Assembly: GCA_002049455.2 (NCBI GenBank)
Contig: KV918968.1
Coordinates: 62,001-126,000 of the forward strand
DNA from: Porphyra umbilicalis
Taxonomy: Eukaryota > Rhodophyta > Bangiophyceae > Bangiales > Bangiaceae
DNA: 64,000 bases
Direction of reading: 5' to 3'
Shown: positions 1-10,863 of the stretch, piece after piece
How positions within the stretch are numbered: position 1 is the first letter of the stretch
Layout of the letters: each line of letters opens with the position of its first letter
Notes under the pieces: generated by a model
What the model saw: only the letters and a program-made list of their open reading frames with translations
Told to the model about the DNA's origin: nothing
Databases searched by the model: none
Translations under genes and position numbers: made by a program

Positions 1-311
1 AACTCGCGGGCATCCGCGTCCGTCGGCTTGCCGTCTTCGTCAAGCATATCGTCCAGGTCGCGCAGCGCGAGGACCATCTTAATGCGCTGACGCCATTCGT
101 GGAAGTTCGTCTCCGTCAACTTGTCGATCTTGATGCCGCCCATGCCGGCAGCGCCTCCGTCCATGATGTCTTCGTGTCGTAGCGCCCGACCTTGCCGAGC
201 CGTGCGCCTTGACCGTCACGTCCTTGAACCACCTTGACCTAGTCTTCTTCGCACTTGCCGCGACCGCCGCGACACCAGCTGGCACACCTTGCTCTTGTCA
301 CAGCCCCGGCT

Positions 312-325
312 CTGGGCCCATAACC
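312..325 (-). promoter_or_regulatory. Primer-binding site matching the initiator-tRNA-Met anticodon arm
   Basis: The plus strand reads CTGGGCCCATAACC directly next to the LTR. This is the 5' side of the anticodon stem-loop of eukaryotic initiator tRNA-Met, not a tRNA 3' end. Drosophila copia is known to prime from such an internal half-tRNA. The same site abuts the Copia LTR at 44553-44567. Confidence 0.7.
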
Positions 326-402
326 TGTTGAAAGGTCAAAAACCAACTACGCCACATGACCGGTGTGACTGGCCTGGGGAGCTGAACATCACCAGTTCAA
401 CA
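326..402 (-). repeat. Short Copia LTR (77 bp)
   Basis: It begins TGTTGA and ends TTCAACA on the plus strand, giving the expected TG...CA termini and a perfect inverted hexamer. It aligns along its length with the 75-76 bp LTRs at 39101-39176 and 44568-44642, with more differences than those two show to each other. The primer site abuts it on one side and a C-rich tract (polypurine on the minus strand) on the other, so it could serve as 5' LTR for one element and 3' LTR for another. Confidence 0.75.
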
Positions 403-557
403 CTCCCCCCAGCTCCTCAGGGCCAGGCTCGTCTGACCCACGACTCGGAATTGCCTCTCCTGCAAATTCCTCCGTCCCCCTCCGGGGGCGCAGCCGTGGC
501 GAATCTCGAACCCGCGACCTCTCAGAACTAAATCCAGCGCGAGCTGGGCCCATAACC
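403..557 (-). repeat. Miniature module: primer site, tRNA-like T-arm, polypurine tract
   Basis: On the minus strand this 155-bp module runs from a second initiator-tRNA-like primer site (557-543), through a tRNA-like stretch with box B/T-arm GCGGGTTCGAGATTCGC (near 498-515), to a polypurine tract GGGGGGAG that abuts the LTR. The same module in the same order and length lies at 39177-39331. The base following the primer site on the plus strand starts TGTTGA, like an LTR, then diverges. It resembles a miniature (TRIM-like) retroelement or the 3' end of a tandem neighbour. The tRNA-like part cannot fold as a full tRNA. Confidence 0.55.
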
Positions 558-1649
558 TGTTGATTTGCAGTGGGGATAGGGGTTGGGGGACCACGGTGAA
601 GTGGTTGAGTGGCTTGAGCTTGTGTGTGTGTGTGCGAACGTGCTTTGTTGGTTGTCCTAAGGTTCGCCTGCCTCTCCCAACCGAGAGCACCTCTCAAATA
701 GTCCCCACCGGCCCAAGTGCTCCCCCCTCTCGCGCCCACACCGACGCTCACGCCCTCGCACCAAATCGGATCACTCACCAAATCAAAAGCCACTAGAGCA
801 AAGCGAAGATCAAATCCAAAACATGCCAAAAGTAACGCCCCAAGATGACCCAACACAAATGTGTGCAACTTGACCACGTCTTGCAAACGTACCATGTGGG
901 GTACCATAAGGGTCACCGACCATCATCCATCCGCGAACCGCCAGTAAAGTCGGCGACGAGCATCACAGTCCAACATGGTGAACGCTCTTGGTCTGACCTG
1001 AGTTAATGAGGCTCCCTGATTCTAAGTGTATCCAATTCTCCCAGAGTTTTTTCTTGTTGTATCCTTGTCGGAAAAACAGTCGTGTCTTGCACAATGCGAT
1101 GGTGCCAGCGAAAGGAAGAAGGCAATTCGGCACGATGGGTACCGAACATTGTGAAGATATGGGGGAGGGGACGTCGGAGAGGGGGGCTCGTGATGAATCA
1201 TTCGATATCAGCTGAGGCGAGCCACCAGCACAGTTCGGGGGCTGCCTCATCAAAAAAGGATGTACGACAGTGCAGAGTGACAGCGGGTATTAGAGACTTT
1301 TTGCAACCGATTTATCGCTAGCTTTGTGTGTTCTCTTGCCGCCACATATGCTACGTAGGTGAAGAGAGGCACAGATGGTCACGATTGCGATCTCATTTAT
1401 GGCAAAATTAGTCCATCCTGCGTCCACTTCGTGACGAGGGACGGTGATCGACGCTAGCAACGTGTAGACTTCAGCCCTCGTACGTGGCAAGATCAATAAG
1501 ATTTATCCGGAGCATCTCAGGACTGCTGCGCCAAGCACGGCCATCCCTGCAGTGATCTGACAACCGCAGGGTTCGCGGCTCTCAGGTTCACCCTCAACGG
1601 CATGCCACCCCCCTCTCACCTATTTTCTTCCAGACCCCCCTCTACTGCG
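558..1649. other. Unassigned sequence
   Basis: Only short, non-conserved open frames are present on both strands. I see no protein motif, terminal repeat or tandem structure. A GT-rich stretch near 620-640 is simple sequence. Confidence 0.5.
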
Positions 1650-1706
1650 TCATTGAGGGCGAGCTGCGGTGTATCGCAGTAGCGCGGTTGTGGTGAATCT
1701 CGTTTC

Positions 1707-2260
1707 TTGAGTGGGCGCCGGCGGCGTGTCGTCCCCCGTGCTCATGCGCGTGTTAGTGTGCGTGGTTCCCACGACAGAGTGCCCCCCTCGCTTCCGACTT
1801 GGTGTCGGCAGCGTGTCGTTCCCCGTGCTCGTGCGCGTGTTGGTGTGCGAGTTGCCCGCGGCAGAGTGCCCCTCCCCCCGCTTCCGACTCGGTGTCTGCA
1901 GCGTGTCGTGGCCCGTGGTCATGCGCATGGTGCTCTTCGTGGTGCCGGCGGTGGCGGTGAAGTGCTCACCCCTTTTCCGCAGCGGTGTCGACGGCTTGTC
2001 GTCGTTCGTGAACGTGCGCGTGTTGCTGTGCGTGGTTCCCGCGACTTTGCGCCCACCCCGTTTCCGACTCGGTGTCGACGGCGTGTCGTCCCCCGTGCTC
2101 TTGAGCTTATTGGTGTGCTTGGTGCCCGCGGCAGAGTGCCCTCCCCGCTTCCGACTCGGTGTCGGCAGCGTGTCGTCGCCCGCGCTCGTGCGCGTGTTGC
2201 GATGCGTAATGCCCGCGGTGGCGGTGAAGGCCGCCCCCCCTTTCCAAGTGGGCGTCAGCG
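1707..2260 (-). repeat. Minisatellite, about 90-bp period, with a minus-strand repeat ORF
   Basis: Six or seven imperfect copies of an 87-93 bp unit can be seen, each with a variant of cgtgtcgtcccccgtgctc (near 1724, 1814, 1904, 1994, 2081, 2169). The period is close to a multiple of three. The minus-strand frame 2594-1650 stays open through it and gives about 30-residue repeats of the type TPSRKRGGHSAAGT followed by a Thr/Asn-rich linker. The plus strand also has open frames, so coding is not proved. The unit drift suggests an old array. Confidence 0.6.
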
Positions 2261-2412
2261 ACGTGTATCGTTCGCACTCACGGGCTCTTTGCTGTGTCTG
2301 GTGCACGCGGTGGAGCGCCCACACGTTTCCGACTCGGTGCCTGTGGCGTGGTGTCGATGCCTTCGTTAATCTGGCGTCAGAGAGGTGCAGCCGTTGAAAT
2401 TGAGGACTTTTA

Positions 2413-3552
2413 ATGAGCGTCTTCACGGTGCTGGCGCGCTTTCTTCTTGCTCTGCTATTCTTTTCCTGGGCGTCGACTACGAGCTCAACGTGTCCGGGTG
2501 CCCGGTTGGCGTTCAACGTGTCGGAGAGGGGGGTTGGGTGCGTAGACGGCATCGTCGGCGCCGTGTCGACGCCCTCGCCGGTGTCGAAGATCATCGAGGC
2601 GGTGCACTAGGAGCCGGCAACGCCTGCAAGTTTTATCTCTACCCCGAAGTGCAAGTCGCCGTAGGCGGCCGCGTGCGCGTTCTCAGAAGTGTCGCCCGAG
2701 GAGTACGACGTGTCGGGGGGATTGGGTGGATGCGTGGACGTGCTGATCGGCGCCCTATTGGCGCCATCGCTGGTGTAGACGGCCGTGAAGGGGGTCCAGC
2801 AGGAGGCCGTACTGGCCACCAATTTGAGCTCCACCCCGCAGTGCAAGTCACCTCAGGCGGCCTTGTGCGCGTCCTCGGCGCTCTCGCCCGCGGAGTGCAA
2901 CGTGTTGGTGGGGTTGAGTGGGTGCGTCGACGCACTCGTCGGCTCCGAGTCGACGCCATAGCTGGTGTCAACGGGCGTCTAGGTGGTTCAGCAGGAGGCC
3001 GACTCGGTCATCAATTCGAGCTCCACCCGAAAGTGCAAGTCGCTGTAGGCGGCATTGTGCGCGTCCTCGGCGGAGTCACCCGTCCAGTGTAACGCCGTGG
3101 GAGCATTGGCAGGGGCCGTGGACGTGCTCGTCGGCGCCGTGTCGACGCCGTCGTTGTCGTCGATGGGCGTCGAAGTGGCGCTGTTGGATCCGGCATCGGC
3201 AAAAGGTTTGAGCTGTTCCTGCAACTACAACTCTTTGCAGGCGGCCGTGTGCGCGTGCTCGGCAGTGTGGCCCGAGGAGTGCAATTTATCAGGGGGATTG
3301 GGTGGGTGCGTGATGGTGCTCGTCGGTGACGTTTCGACGCCATGGCTGGTGTGAACGGGTGTCGAAACGGTGCAGCAGCAGGCAGTGTCGGGCGCGTTTT
3401 TGAGCTCCACCTGCAACTACAAGGCGCCGTCGGCGGCGGTGTGCGGGTCCTTGGCGGTGTTGTCTACGAAGTGCTACATGTCGGGGGAATCGGGCGGCTG
3501 GGCCATTGAGTTTACCGCGGCCGGTCTCCTTGGCTTTGTTTGGGCGACATGA
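2413..3552 (+). pseudogene. Decayed secreted repeat protein (signal peptide, five Cys repeats, hydrophobic tail)
   Basis: Frame 1 starts MSVFTVLARFLLALLFFSW, a good signal peptide. It is followed by about five repeats of 60-64 residues that share the pattern C-x8-12-AA-x-C-A-x8-EC-N-x-SGGLGGCVDVLVG-x-VSTP. It ends in a hydrophobic tail (GWAIEFTAAGLLGFVWAT), which could be a GPI or membrane anchor signal. The frame is never shifted over 1.14 kb but holds seven internal stops, at 2608, 2662, 2776, 2959, 2980, 3046 and 3352; six are TAG. Homologous repeat positions carry Gln, Ser, Trp or Glu codons, so simple codon reassignment does not fit. I infer a host surface or extracellular protein gene that decayed by point mutation. 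No family is recognised. Confidence 0.5.
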
Positions 3553-4462
3553 GCTTTTCTGATGATGAGGTGGCGATGCGGTTGAGTTTTGATGGCGGGC
3601 AGCGGGACGCGGACGCGGCTCTTTCGGGGACAAGTGCCGTGGTGAACGACCCTCTGTCCCCCAGACCTCCTGCGGAAGAGGAGGTAGTGGAGGTGACTAC
3701 CTCGAGCAAGAACAGGTGGACTTGAAAGGATGCGGAAGCAAACTTGATGCGCGCGACGGCGGTGACGACCTCGGGGGCACATCCATTCGATACAACCGCA
3801 AAGAATACCAAGCACCACTTTTACAACATGATCAAGAACTTAAAAAATATCGATGGCGTGGCGCCGTTTCGGAGCAAGGCGTCAGAAGCACAGACGGAGG
3901 TGGACGCCCTCCGCATGGACGCCAGCTCCGCCATGCAGGACAGCAAGCTCCTCGCCGCGGGTGCCGAGGCTCATCAGTCCAAATCGGACGAGGCACTCCT
4001 GCGGGCTGGCGAGACTGGCGACGGTCTGCTTTATAACGTCGCTCTGTGCGGCGCGCCGTTGCTACGGGACCTATGTCGGCGGCTGCCGCCGGCGCGTTGA
4101 CTCTCTTTGCTCGTGAGGCCGAAGGGGATGACGGTTCTGGTTGCGATCGGTATTGCCGTCGGCCACTCAATGCAGAAGATGGAACGGAGAAGTAGGGTGA
4201 TAAAGGGGACGCCGATGGCACCTCATCGCATCTGGAGGTCTCCCATAGCCCTGTGGCTTCGCGTCGACGCAGAAGGGAAATAGCGGAGGACGGCAAAGAT
4301 GAGGCAATGTCTGAGATGAGTGAGAGGAGCTTGAGCGAACGGAAGGCGGCGAAGAACAGGCCCGCTGTCAAGGAGCGGCGCCTTCTGCTGGAAGAGAACC
4401 AGCTGCAGCACAATAAGCAGGGGCATGAGCACGCGGTGGCAGAGCGCGCCACTGCCGAATAA
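3540..4462 (+). pseudogene. Decayed gene with a trihelix/SANT-like segment and a charged helical tail
   Basis: Frame 3 opens MSFSDDEVAMRLSFDGG, passes an acidic linker and reaches SSKNRWT, then a TGA (3723-3725). It continues in the same frame with KDAEANLMRATAVTTSGAHP and KNTKHHFYNMIKNL, which resembles the trihelix/SANT-like domains of transposon-related DNA-binding proteins. It then runs into an Ala/Ser/Glu helical stretch ending near 4100. A second frame, 4253-4462, gives a strongly charged, probably coiled-coil segment (LSERKAAKNRP, RRLLLEENQLQHNKQ). The two frames could be exons or the result of an indel. Domain assignment is by eye and weak. Confidence 0.35.
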
Positions 4463-5527
4463 GCTCAAGCCAAAGCGTCTGCAGCTGGAGCTGCCGATGC
4501 TGCACGAGCTGTCTTCGATAAATATGTTCCAATCTCACTGCCATCGTCGAGCGTTGATTGGTCAGATGCGATCACTCGTGCTTTGTCATCCAAGCCTATA
4601 GGTGCTGTGGGTTGCTCAAAATTCTCTTAGCAACTCACAGCATGCGCCACAGCTGAGAATTTCTTCGAGGATTGTTCCTGCAGGCATCCTCATCGCTTGG
4701 CGCCATGTTGCCCAATGACCTGGTTCCTTTCGCAGCTGCTTCAGGGATGCACTCTGCAGCAGAATCACCTCAGCTCCAAGCTCCGAGTCCTTCATTGTTG
4801 TTGTCACCCCCAAAGCCTCTGTCACGCCACGACCTCGGCCTTCACCGTCCATTTTTCGTGCCCACATGATCGGGGCGCTTACACCCCCCCACCTGCGGAT
4901 GTCGCGAGCGTACGGAACACCGCGACGTGCCTGCTGGTTTTCTCGCCGCCCCCCGCTTGCTATATATGTGTCACCGCCTCCCAAAGAGCGCCAGAGCTCT
5001 TTCCGCCATCCTGCTATAGTGAGCGATTGTATTCTGGCCCATCGCCGCTGTAAGAACAAGCAACCCCCCGCTACCCCAGTGGCTCAGTCCGGTGGACCAT
5101 CGAGAGAACGCTTGCCAGTCTTAGATCAGATTATTCTGATTCACATGCTGAAATTCGATTGTAAATCCTGTCAAGTCGCCATGGGTACCTCCGATCGTGT
5201 GGCCCGCGCGACTCGGAGCCGGTGGGAGGGGGGACATGTTCAAGGCCGATCAAGGAGGAAGGGACGAGGACGCCCGAGTGCCCATGGTCGCCACGACGGT
5301 GAGGCTTGCAATCAGAGTGCCACGGAACTACTGCAACCACTGTCAATTAGGACAATGAATACAATTTGTGTAACTATTCACATACCATTCTTCCTGGCGA
5401 ATCTCCGCGCTGTTGACGCACACCGCCCAGCGCCACGACCGCCGCCGCCCCCGCGTCGGCGGCCCCCATTAGCACCACCAAGAGGGCGTCGTCGCTCGTG
5501 TACCGGGTGGCGTGCTGTCGCTGCAGT
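4463..5527. other. Unassigned sequence
   Basis: Several overlapping open frames exist on both strands at 4616-5534, none with a recognisable domain or repeat. From about 5400 the sequence becomes GCC-rich and grades into the 39-bp repeat. Confidence 0.4.
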
Positions 5528-7641
5528 TTATTGATGCGTTCGTGGCCCCTCCGAGCTGTCGCGGGTCGTCGGAGGGGGCGCCGCTGATATGGCGGGGCCC
5601 GAAGGTGTTACGGGTGACGCCTTTTGCGGTGCCGAAGGCGATATAGTTGGTCGCCCCAAACTCTCCAGGACGCCGTCCGCTATGGCGGGCGCTGGGGGGG
5701 GCCGGTACGGGAAGCTGCCCGAGTGCACGGTCTGGTCGTTGTCAGCGACGCTGGCGAATAAACCGCGCCAGACAGCGTTAAGGGCTTCGCGTCCGCGGCG
5801 CCCGCGGCCACGTCGCCGGCCACTACAAACTCGCCAGGGCGCAGTCGTTTTTGGCGGGCGCTGGGCGCGGCGTCTGCTGCTGCTGCCGCCGGCGCGGGGT
5901 GCGGCCGCCGCACCATGTGGTGGGTCAGTGTGTCTCCTTGGGTGCTGAGGGGGGTTTTCGGCGACGGTGCCGCCGCAATCGTCCTCCTTTACGGTGTGTT
6001 GGAGCGTGCGTCTTCGGCGCTGCCCGCCGCGTTGCCACGATACCGGCCGCCGCGTCGGCGGCCGCCGTGACCCCGACGTTGTCGACTGCCGCGTGGGCGG
6101 CTGCCGTGAGCCGCACGGCACGACGGCCATGTCGAGCGCCGCCTCAGCGTCCGCAGCCACACGCCCCATGTTGTGCACGGCGTCGGCGGTCGCCGCCACC
6201 CTCACCACGTCAAACGCCGCGTCGACCGCCGCCGGCGCAGCTCTTTTGTCGCCTGCCACGCCGCGGGCGACCGCAACGCCCACCACGTCATACGCCTCGT
6301 CCGGTGCCTCTGTCCTCCCCCCTGGTCGAGCACCGCGTCGGCATCCGCTGCCTGCCCCCACTCGTTGAGCCCCAAGTCGGGCACCGGCGCCACCCGCACC
6401 TCGCCGACTGCCGCGTTGGCGGCCGCCGCCACTACAGACAGGTCGACCGCCTCATTGGGTGCCGCCGTCAGCTTCGACTTGTCGAGTGCTGCGTCCGCGG
6501 CCGCCACCTCCCCGCACTCGTCGAGCGCCCTGTCGCGGGTCGGCGCCATCTCCGCCACGTCGACCGCCGCATAGGCGGCCGCCGCAACGGCCAATCCGTC
6601 GACAGCTGCGCCGGGGGCGGCCGCCAAAACAACCACGTCAACCACATAATCGGGGGCCTCCGTCTCGCCACGGTCGCCGAACGCCGCGTCGGTGGCCGCC
6701 GCCTGTTCCGACTCGGCGATCGCCGCGTAGGGGGCCCCCTACAGGCCCCCCACAAGGCCGCGGCCGGGGCCGCCGCGACGCCAACCACGTTGACCGCCTC
6801 GTCGGCGGACGCAGTCGGCCCCCACTTGTCCAGCGCCGCGTCAGCGGCGGCCGCATACCCGACTTGGCGAGCGCCGCATCGGGGCCCCCTGACAAGCTGC
6901 CCACGTGCACAGCCGCGTTCGCGGCCGCCGCCGCTTCAAATATGTCTACCGCCGCGTATGGGACCGCCGTTTGCCCTCGCTCGTCGAGCGTCGCGTTGGC
7001 CGTCGTCGCGACGCCGACATCATCGACCGCGGCTTCGGCGGCCGCCGACACCACCAACACGTCGACCGACGTGTCACGGCCCACCGCCGAGGCCACCACG
7101 TTGTCCGCCGCATCGGATGCCGCCGCCACGCCCAACACGACGACCGCGTGAGTGGACGCCGCTGTCACTCCCCCCTCCTCAAGCGCTGCGTCGGCGGCCA
7201 TCGCCACGCCCACCACGGCGACCGCTGTTTTGGCTGCCGCCGCCTCGTTCATCTCATTCACGGCCGCATCAGGGGCGTCCACCACGCGCACAACGTCAAG
7301 TCATCATCGGCGGCCGGCCCAACGCCCACCGCATTGACAGCCACTTTGTGGCTGCTGCCACCCCCCCCTCCTCGAGCGCCGCGTAGGCGCCCGCAATCAC
7401 GCCCACCACGTCGACCTCCGCGTGAGGCGGCGGCCGTCACCCCTGCCACATGGACCACCGCGTCGGGGGCCGCCGGCACGTACCACTTGTGGACCACCGG
7501 GCTGGCGGTCGTCGCCACGCCCACCTCGCCGACCGTTGTGCTGGCGGGCGCAGCTACCTTCACCAAGCAGAAAGCATCATCGGCAGCTGATGGAACCCCT
7601 ACGATGCCGACGCTCACGGCCGCGTCATGAAGCGCAGCCAC
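5528..7641 (-). repeat. 39-bp-period array encoding 13-residue Ala/Val/Asp repeats
   Basis: About fifty diverged copies of a 39-bp unit, for example the adjacent 39-mers beginning acgttgtccgccgcatcgga and acgacgaccgcgtgagtgga near 7100-7180. On the minus strand the unit encodes 13 residues close to x-V-A-A-A-A-D-A-A-V-D-x-V, and open frames with this phase cover 7641-7258, 7291-6638, 6645-6202 and part of 6361-5528. The start at 7641 (MAALHDAAVSVG) gives a plausible N-terminus. Frame changes between blocks may be indels or introns. The repeat would be an Ala-rich helical or solenoid-like protein. The plus-strand Arg/Pro-rich frames look like shadows. Confidence 0.6.
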
Positions 7642-8113
7642 CTACGCCAAGGCGCTGTGTTTGTTCCTTTTACCGCGTTATCGACCTCCGTGCGCGAGAG
7701 GGGGGGCGGGGAAGCTGCGTATGGGGAAATGTAGGATGCGGGGGGACCCTCGTTGTAAAAGCTGGACAGCAAGACAAGGGAACAGGCTTGTTACAGACAG
7801 CGCGCCCGTCACCAGGCAATAAATTTGGTATCCTTGAGTAGGTCAAACTCAGTGAAGCCCTCCGAACAGACGTACACATGCATCGCCAGTGTGCTTGGGC
7901 AGATGGATTTCCGGCCCCAGCGTCGATGGCATCCTTCCGAAAAATGACACAGCATCCTGCAGGCACACGCAATACAAAGCAGTCATACTTCGTAGCCGCA
8001 AACGTCGCCTCGTTCTACACCGCGCGCGCCGACGTCTTTTTTCTCATCTGTAGAATGGAGCTCCATGCGCTCCCCTTTCTCTTCCTCCTCCCCCTTTTCT
8101 TCCCCGCTTCTTC
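7642..8113. other. Unassigned sequence beside the 39-bp array
   Basis: No gene or repeat is recognised. A T/C-rich stretch with several cttcctcctcccc runs lies at 8070-8110. Confidence 0.35.
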
Positions 8114-9243
8114 CTACGACTCGTCCTCCCCCGCACTCATGACACGAGTAAACTGCACCCCAGGCCATCTACGAAGTTGAGAGTTCTCCTGGATGGCCAG
8201 GAGACCTCCAAGGACCCGGAGAGCTCCAGTGCCGACAAGCGACACAGACGCCGCGTCAGTGTGCGCAAGTTGCTGCGCCGTACCGGGCTCCGAAAAATGC
8301 AAAACACGGGAGTAGAAAAAGAAGGGAATAGAGGATAGGTGAGATATCACTGAGCACATACCATCCATGGTGGCAAGCCCATCCTGCAGTCCCGGAATCA
8401 GCCCGAGCCGGGCCAGACACCCACCGTCCAAGCTGAGCTGTCGGCGACCGTTGTCGCCGTAAGCCCCGCGCTCCTTCGCCTCCACCGCAGTCGTGGCATT
8501 GAAGATGAACTCAAGTGTGCTCTTCGCTACTCCCATCGCCTCACAGAGCGCGAGGGCCGCCCTTTAGGCTTTTATCGCCCCAGCGAAAACCCAGAATCCG
8601 GCGCCGCCTTGGCCAAGCGCCGCGCGCACCACGTCCAAGGGCCCGCCCAGGGCCCAGGCTCCGGCCCGCATCACGTCGACAGAACGCGAGGCCGCCAACG
8701 CTCCGTCTAGCGAACGCTTTCACACAGCTTGTGGGGATGCGACGGGGCCGCAGAGAGCAAGGGTATGCCGCAGATTGAGGGCTCCAGCACCGCACACAGC
8801 CGCAAAAGGCAGGAGCTCAAGATTCTCGGCACAGGGAGGTGGAAATGAAGGCACATCCTGTGGGAGAAGGGGAGCATGGGACTGCTGTGCCGCCCCTAAC
8901 GCCACTGGTCTCGGCGGGGTTGGGGGAAATGCATGGTGAGGGGCAGGAGGGTTAGTGACGCCCGAATCCGCCGCCGGCGCTCCCGTGGGTGGGTCACGCG
9001 CCGGCCGAAAACGGGATAGTTTTTGTTGCGCTGCAGCAGTCGCGACGTCTTTGGGAGCCAACGGATGCCCAACAGGGCCCGAGACCGCTTCACCGCGCAG
9101 CGCCCGGCGCTGCTCAAGCTTCTTGGCGTTTGCGCTAGCGTTCCATGCCCGTTTGTACGCCAAAGTGTATGCCCGGGCTCAAACCACCTACTCCTCCGCG
9201 GTCATACCTGCCTGGGCAGGTGGTCGCCCAGCCACCATGATGT
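8114..9243 (-). pseudogene. Decayed minus-strand gene, possibly two exons, family unknown
   Basis: The minus strand holds two protein-like stretches. The upper one (9243-8720) contains ARAYTLAYKRAWNASANAKK and then a Pro/Ala-rich linker, with two stop codons in its first 20 codons. The lower one (8536-8114) starts MGVAKSTLEFIFNATTAVEA and contains RQLSLDGGCLARLGLIPGL. Directly after LATMDG there is a GTATGT that would be a reasonable splice donor (8361-8356). No domain is recognised. The two stretches may belong to one gene; that link is inference from strand and spacing. Confidence 0.3.
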
Positions 9244-9424
9244 CAACGGGCGGATGTTCGACAGCGCCGACTACTCCGCTGCTGCGCCTGCCGAGATCTA
9301 AGGCACAGGCGTTCACGCAAGAAGCTCAGCGACTTTCTTGGCGCTTCACCTATATACAGATCAGACAAGTGCACCATTCCTCGGGCATCAATTTTGAGCA
9401 CCCAGTGATCGGCATGTAAGAACT

Positions 9425-9960
9425 GTTCATTGGACCATTGCGAACCAATGGGGCCCGCGGGCTGCCAGGCCGATAGGAATTTCGGACGCATCTGAGCCAA
9501 TGAAGGCCTGTCAGGCGGCAAAATGTCAGACCACTTGCGTATATTGGGGAACGGTCCGACACCTCCACAGGTCGTCAGACGAATCTTCATCACGGCGCTT
9601 CAATCCGAGCCCGTGCCATCCAGTGGGCTGCGTGTGGGCGAGTTTGATGGACGCGTGTGAGCCATTCGCTTCCACCGGCTGCCAGCGGAACGCTGCTTTT
9701 TTAACGCCTCTGAGCCAATGGTGCACTGTCTGGTAGGAAGCCGTGAGACCACTTGCGTGTACTGGGCAACGGTCCAGCGCCTCGACAGGTCGTCAGACTC
9801 AAGTTCATTGCGGCGTTTCAATTCGAGACGGTGCCATCCGACGGGCTGCAAGATGACTAGCTTCATGGACGCTGGGGAGCCATTCGTCCTCCCCGGCTGC
9901 CAGCGGAACGCTTCTTTTTCGGACGCCTCTGAGCCAGTGGTACATTTTCAGGTGGCCCGA
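9425..9960. repeat. Direct duplication with about 219-bp period
   Basis: Two full copies and a partial third lie head to tail. Landmarks are gaccacttgcg at 9529 and 9749, gtgccatcc near 9613 and 9831, and gcctctgagcca near 9708 and 9929. The copies differ at many positions, so the duplication is not recent. The period is a multiple of three (219) and minus-strand frames give related peptides (MHHWLRGVKK / MYHWLRGVRK), so it may be a repeated domain of a lost gene. Confidence 0.5.
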
Positions 9961-10364
9961 TGACAGCTGCACATCAGTTACTTCGGTTGTCTCTCCCATT
10001 GTCAAAGTGTCTCCCCTCCTTTGTCTCCATGATATTCGCGCCTTCACCGCAGGAATTCGCAGTCGCTGGGCAGCGTCCGCGGCGGCATCCATGGCCGCAG
10101 ACGCTGCGGCGGCTAGCCCCATGGCATCAGCGTCACGTCACTTCCCAAAAGCATGCTTTGAGTGGGGGCGGGAGGTAAATGGGAGAAGTCCGCGGGCTCC
10201 CGTCGACGGTATATATCCAACAGCTCCCATGGCACTCCCTCAGTGCCTCTTCCCCTACTCGCTGCAGCAGCGACCAGAAACGACGCAGAATCAGTAGCCA
10301 AGCGCATTGTAGAGGTCGAAAATGACAAAAAAAAAAACGACAACCAGCAAAGCACCAGCTGCCC

Positions 10365-10657
10365 TAGTGTCCATTCTACTGACCGCCTCATTTTGAGCCT
10401 CTCAGGCTCATTTGAGCCTATTTTTGATGCCTCTCTGTGACCAGGTTCCGGCCTCGGCTGGTCTTTCTGAGAAGAGATCTGGACTCAGCGCAGTCCACTT
10501 ACCTTTGGGCCAACTCGGCGGCTGTGTACGATGAAAACTCGAAGGGGGTGCCCCAGACACCCCAAAGAGGCCTCGTTTCCAGGCCATATGAGAGGGAGCC
10601 TCATTTGAGCCTCATCTGAGGCTCATTTGAGCCTCGGGAGCGGTAGAATGGACCCTA
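10365..10657. mobile_element. TA-flanked MITE with GGCTCAxxTGAGCC subterminal hairpins
   Basis: The termini are TAGTGTCCATTCTACTG on the left and, reverse complemented, TAGGGTCCATTCTACCG on the right, giving inverted repeats of about 17 bp with a TA at each end. Inside each end lie copies of a short inverted repeat GGCTCA-TT-TGAGCC or extended forms of it (10385-10410 and 10600-10637). At 293 bp there is no coding capacity. The TA target and size fit a Tc1/mariner-mobilised MITE. Its architecture matches the MITE at 51235-51536 although the hairpin arms differ. Confidence 0.75.
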
Positions 10658-10863
10658 GTCGGCGGTACAAACGCACTTTTCTCACAGATATGTCGCTGTC
10701 AGCCACGAAGGCTCTATGGATTTTACTCAACTGCCTTGCGCAGAAATGTCCACTCCCTGTCGCGCTACACGTCGTCCGCAAGAAACACCAGAAAAAAAAT
10801 GAGAACTGGAGGGAAGAAGGGAAAATACCGAAGAAAAGGCGCAACAAAATCAAGAAAAGCTCA

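Larger units (their letters stand above)
1..402 (-). mobile_element. Ty1/Copia element, 5' end only (runs off the window)
   Basis: Read on the minus strand this is an LTR (402 to 326), a primer-binding site (325 to 312), a leader, and the start of a gag-like frame at about 164. That frame contains IKIDKLTETNFHEW, the kind of N-terminal motif found in Copia gag proteins, followed by RQRIKMVLALRDLDD. The frame is still open at base 1, so most of the element lies outside the window. LTR and primer site match those of the Copia element at 39101-44642, so it belongs to the same short-LTR group, although its gag start differs. Whether it is whole cannot be judged from this end. Confidence 0.7.

Noticed and set aside
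2413-3552. TAG reassigned to an amino acid (alternative genetic code)
   Set aside because: The TAG codons align with Gln, Ser, Trp and Glu in sister repeats, not with one residue, and long frames elsewhere, such as the Copia polyprotein, are compatible with the standard code.
5851-7386. 511-codon plus-strand Arg/Pro-rich ORF
   Set aside because: It lies across the 39-bp array with no stable repeat pattern in this frame, whereas the minus-strand frame shows a regular 13-residue repeat.
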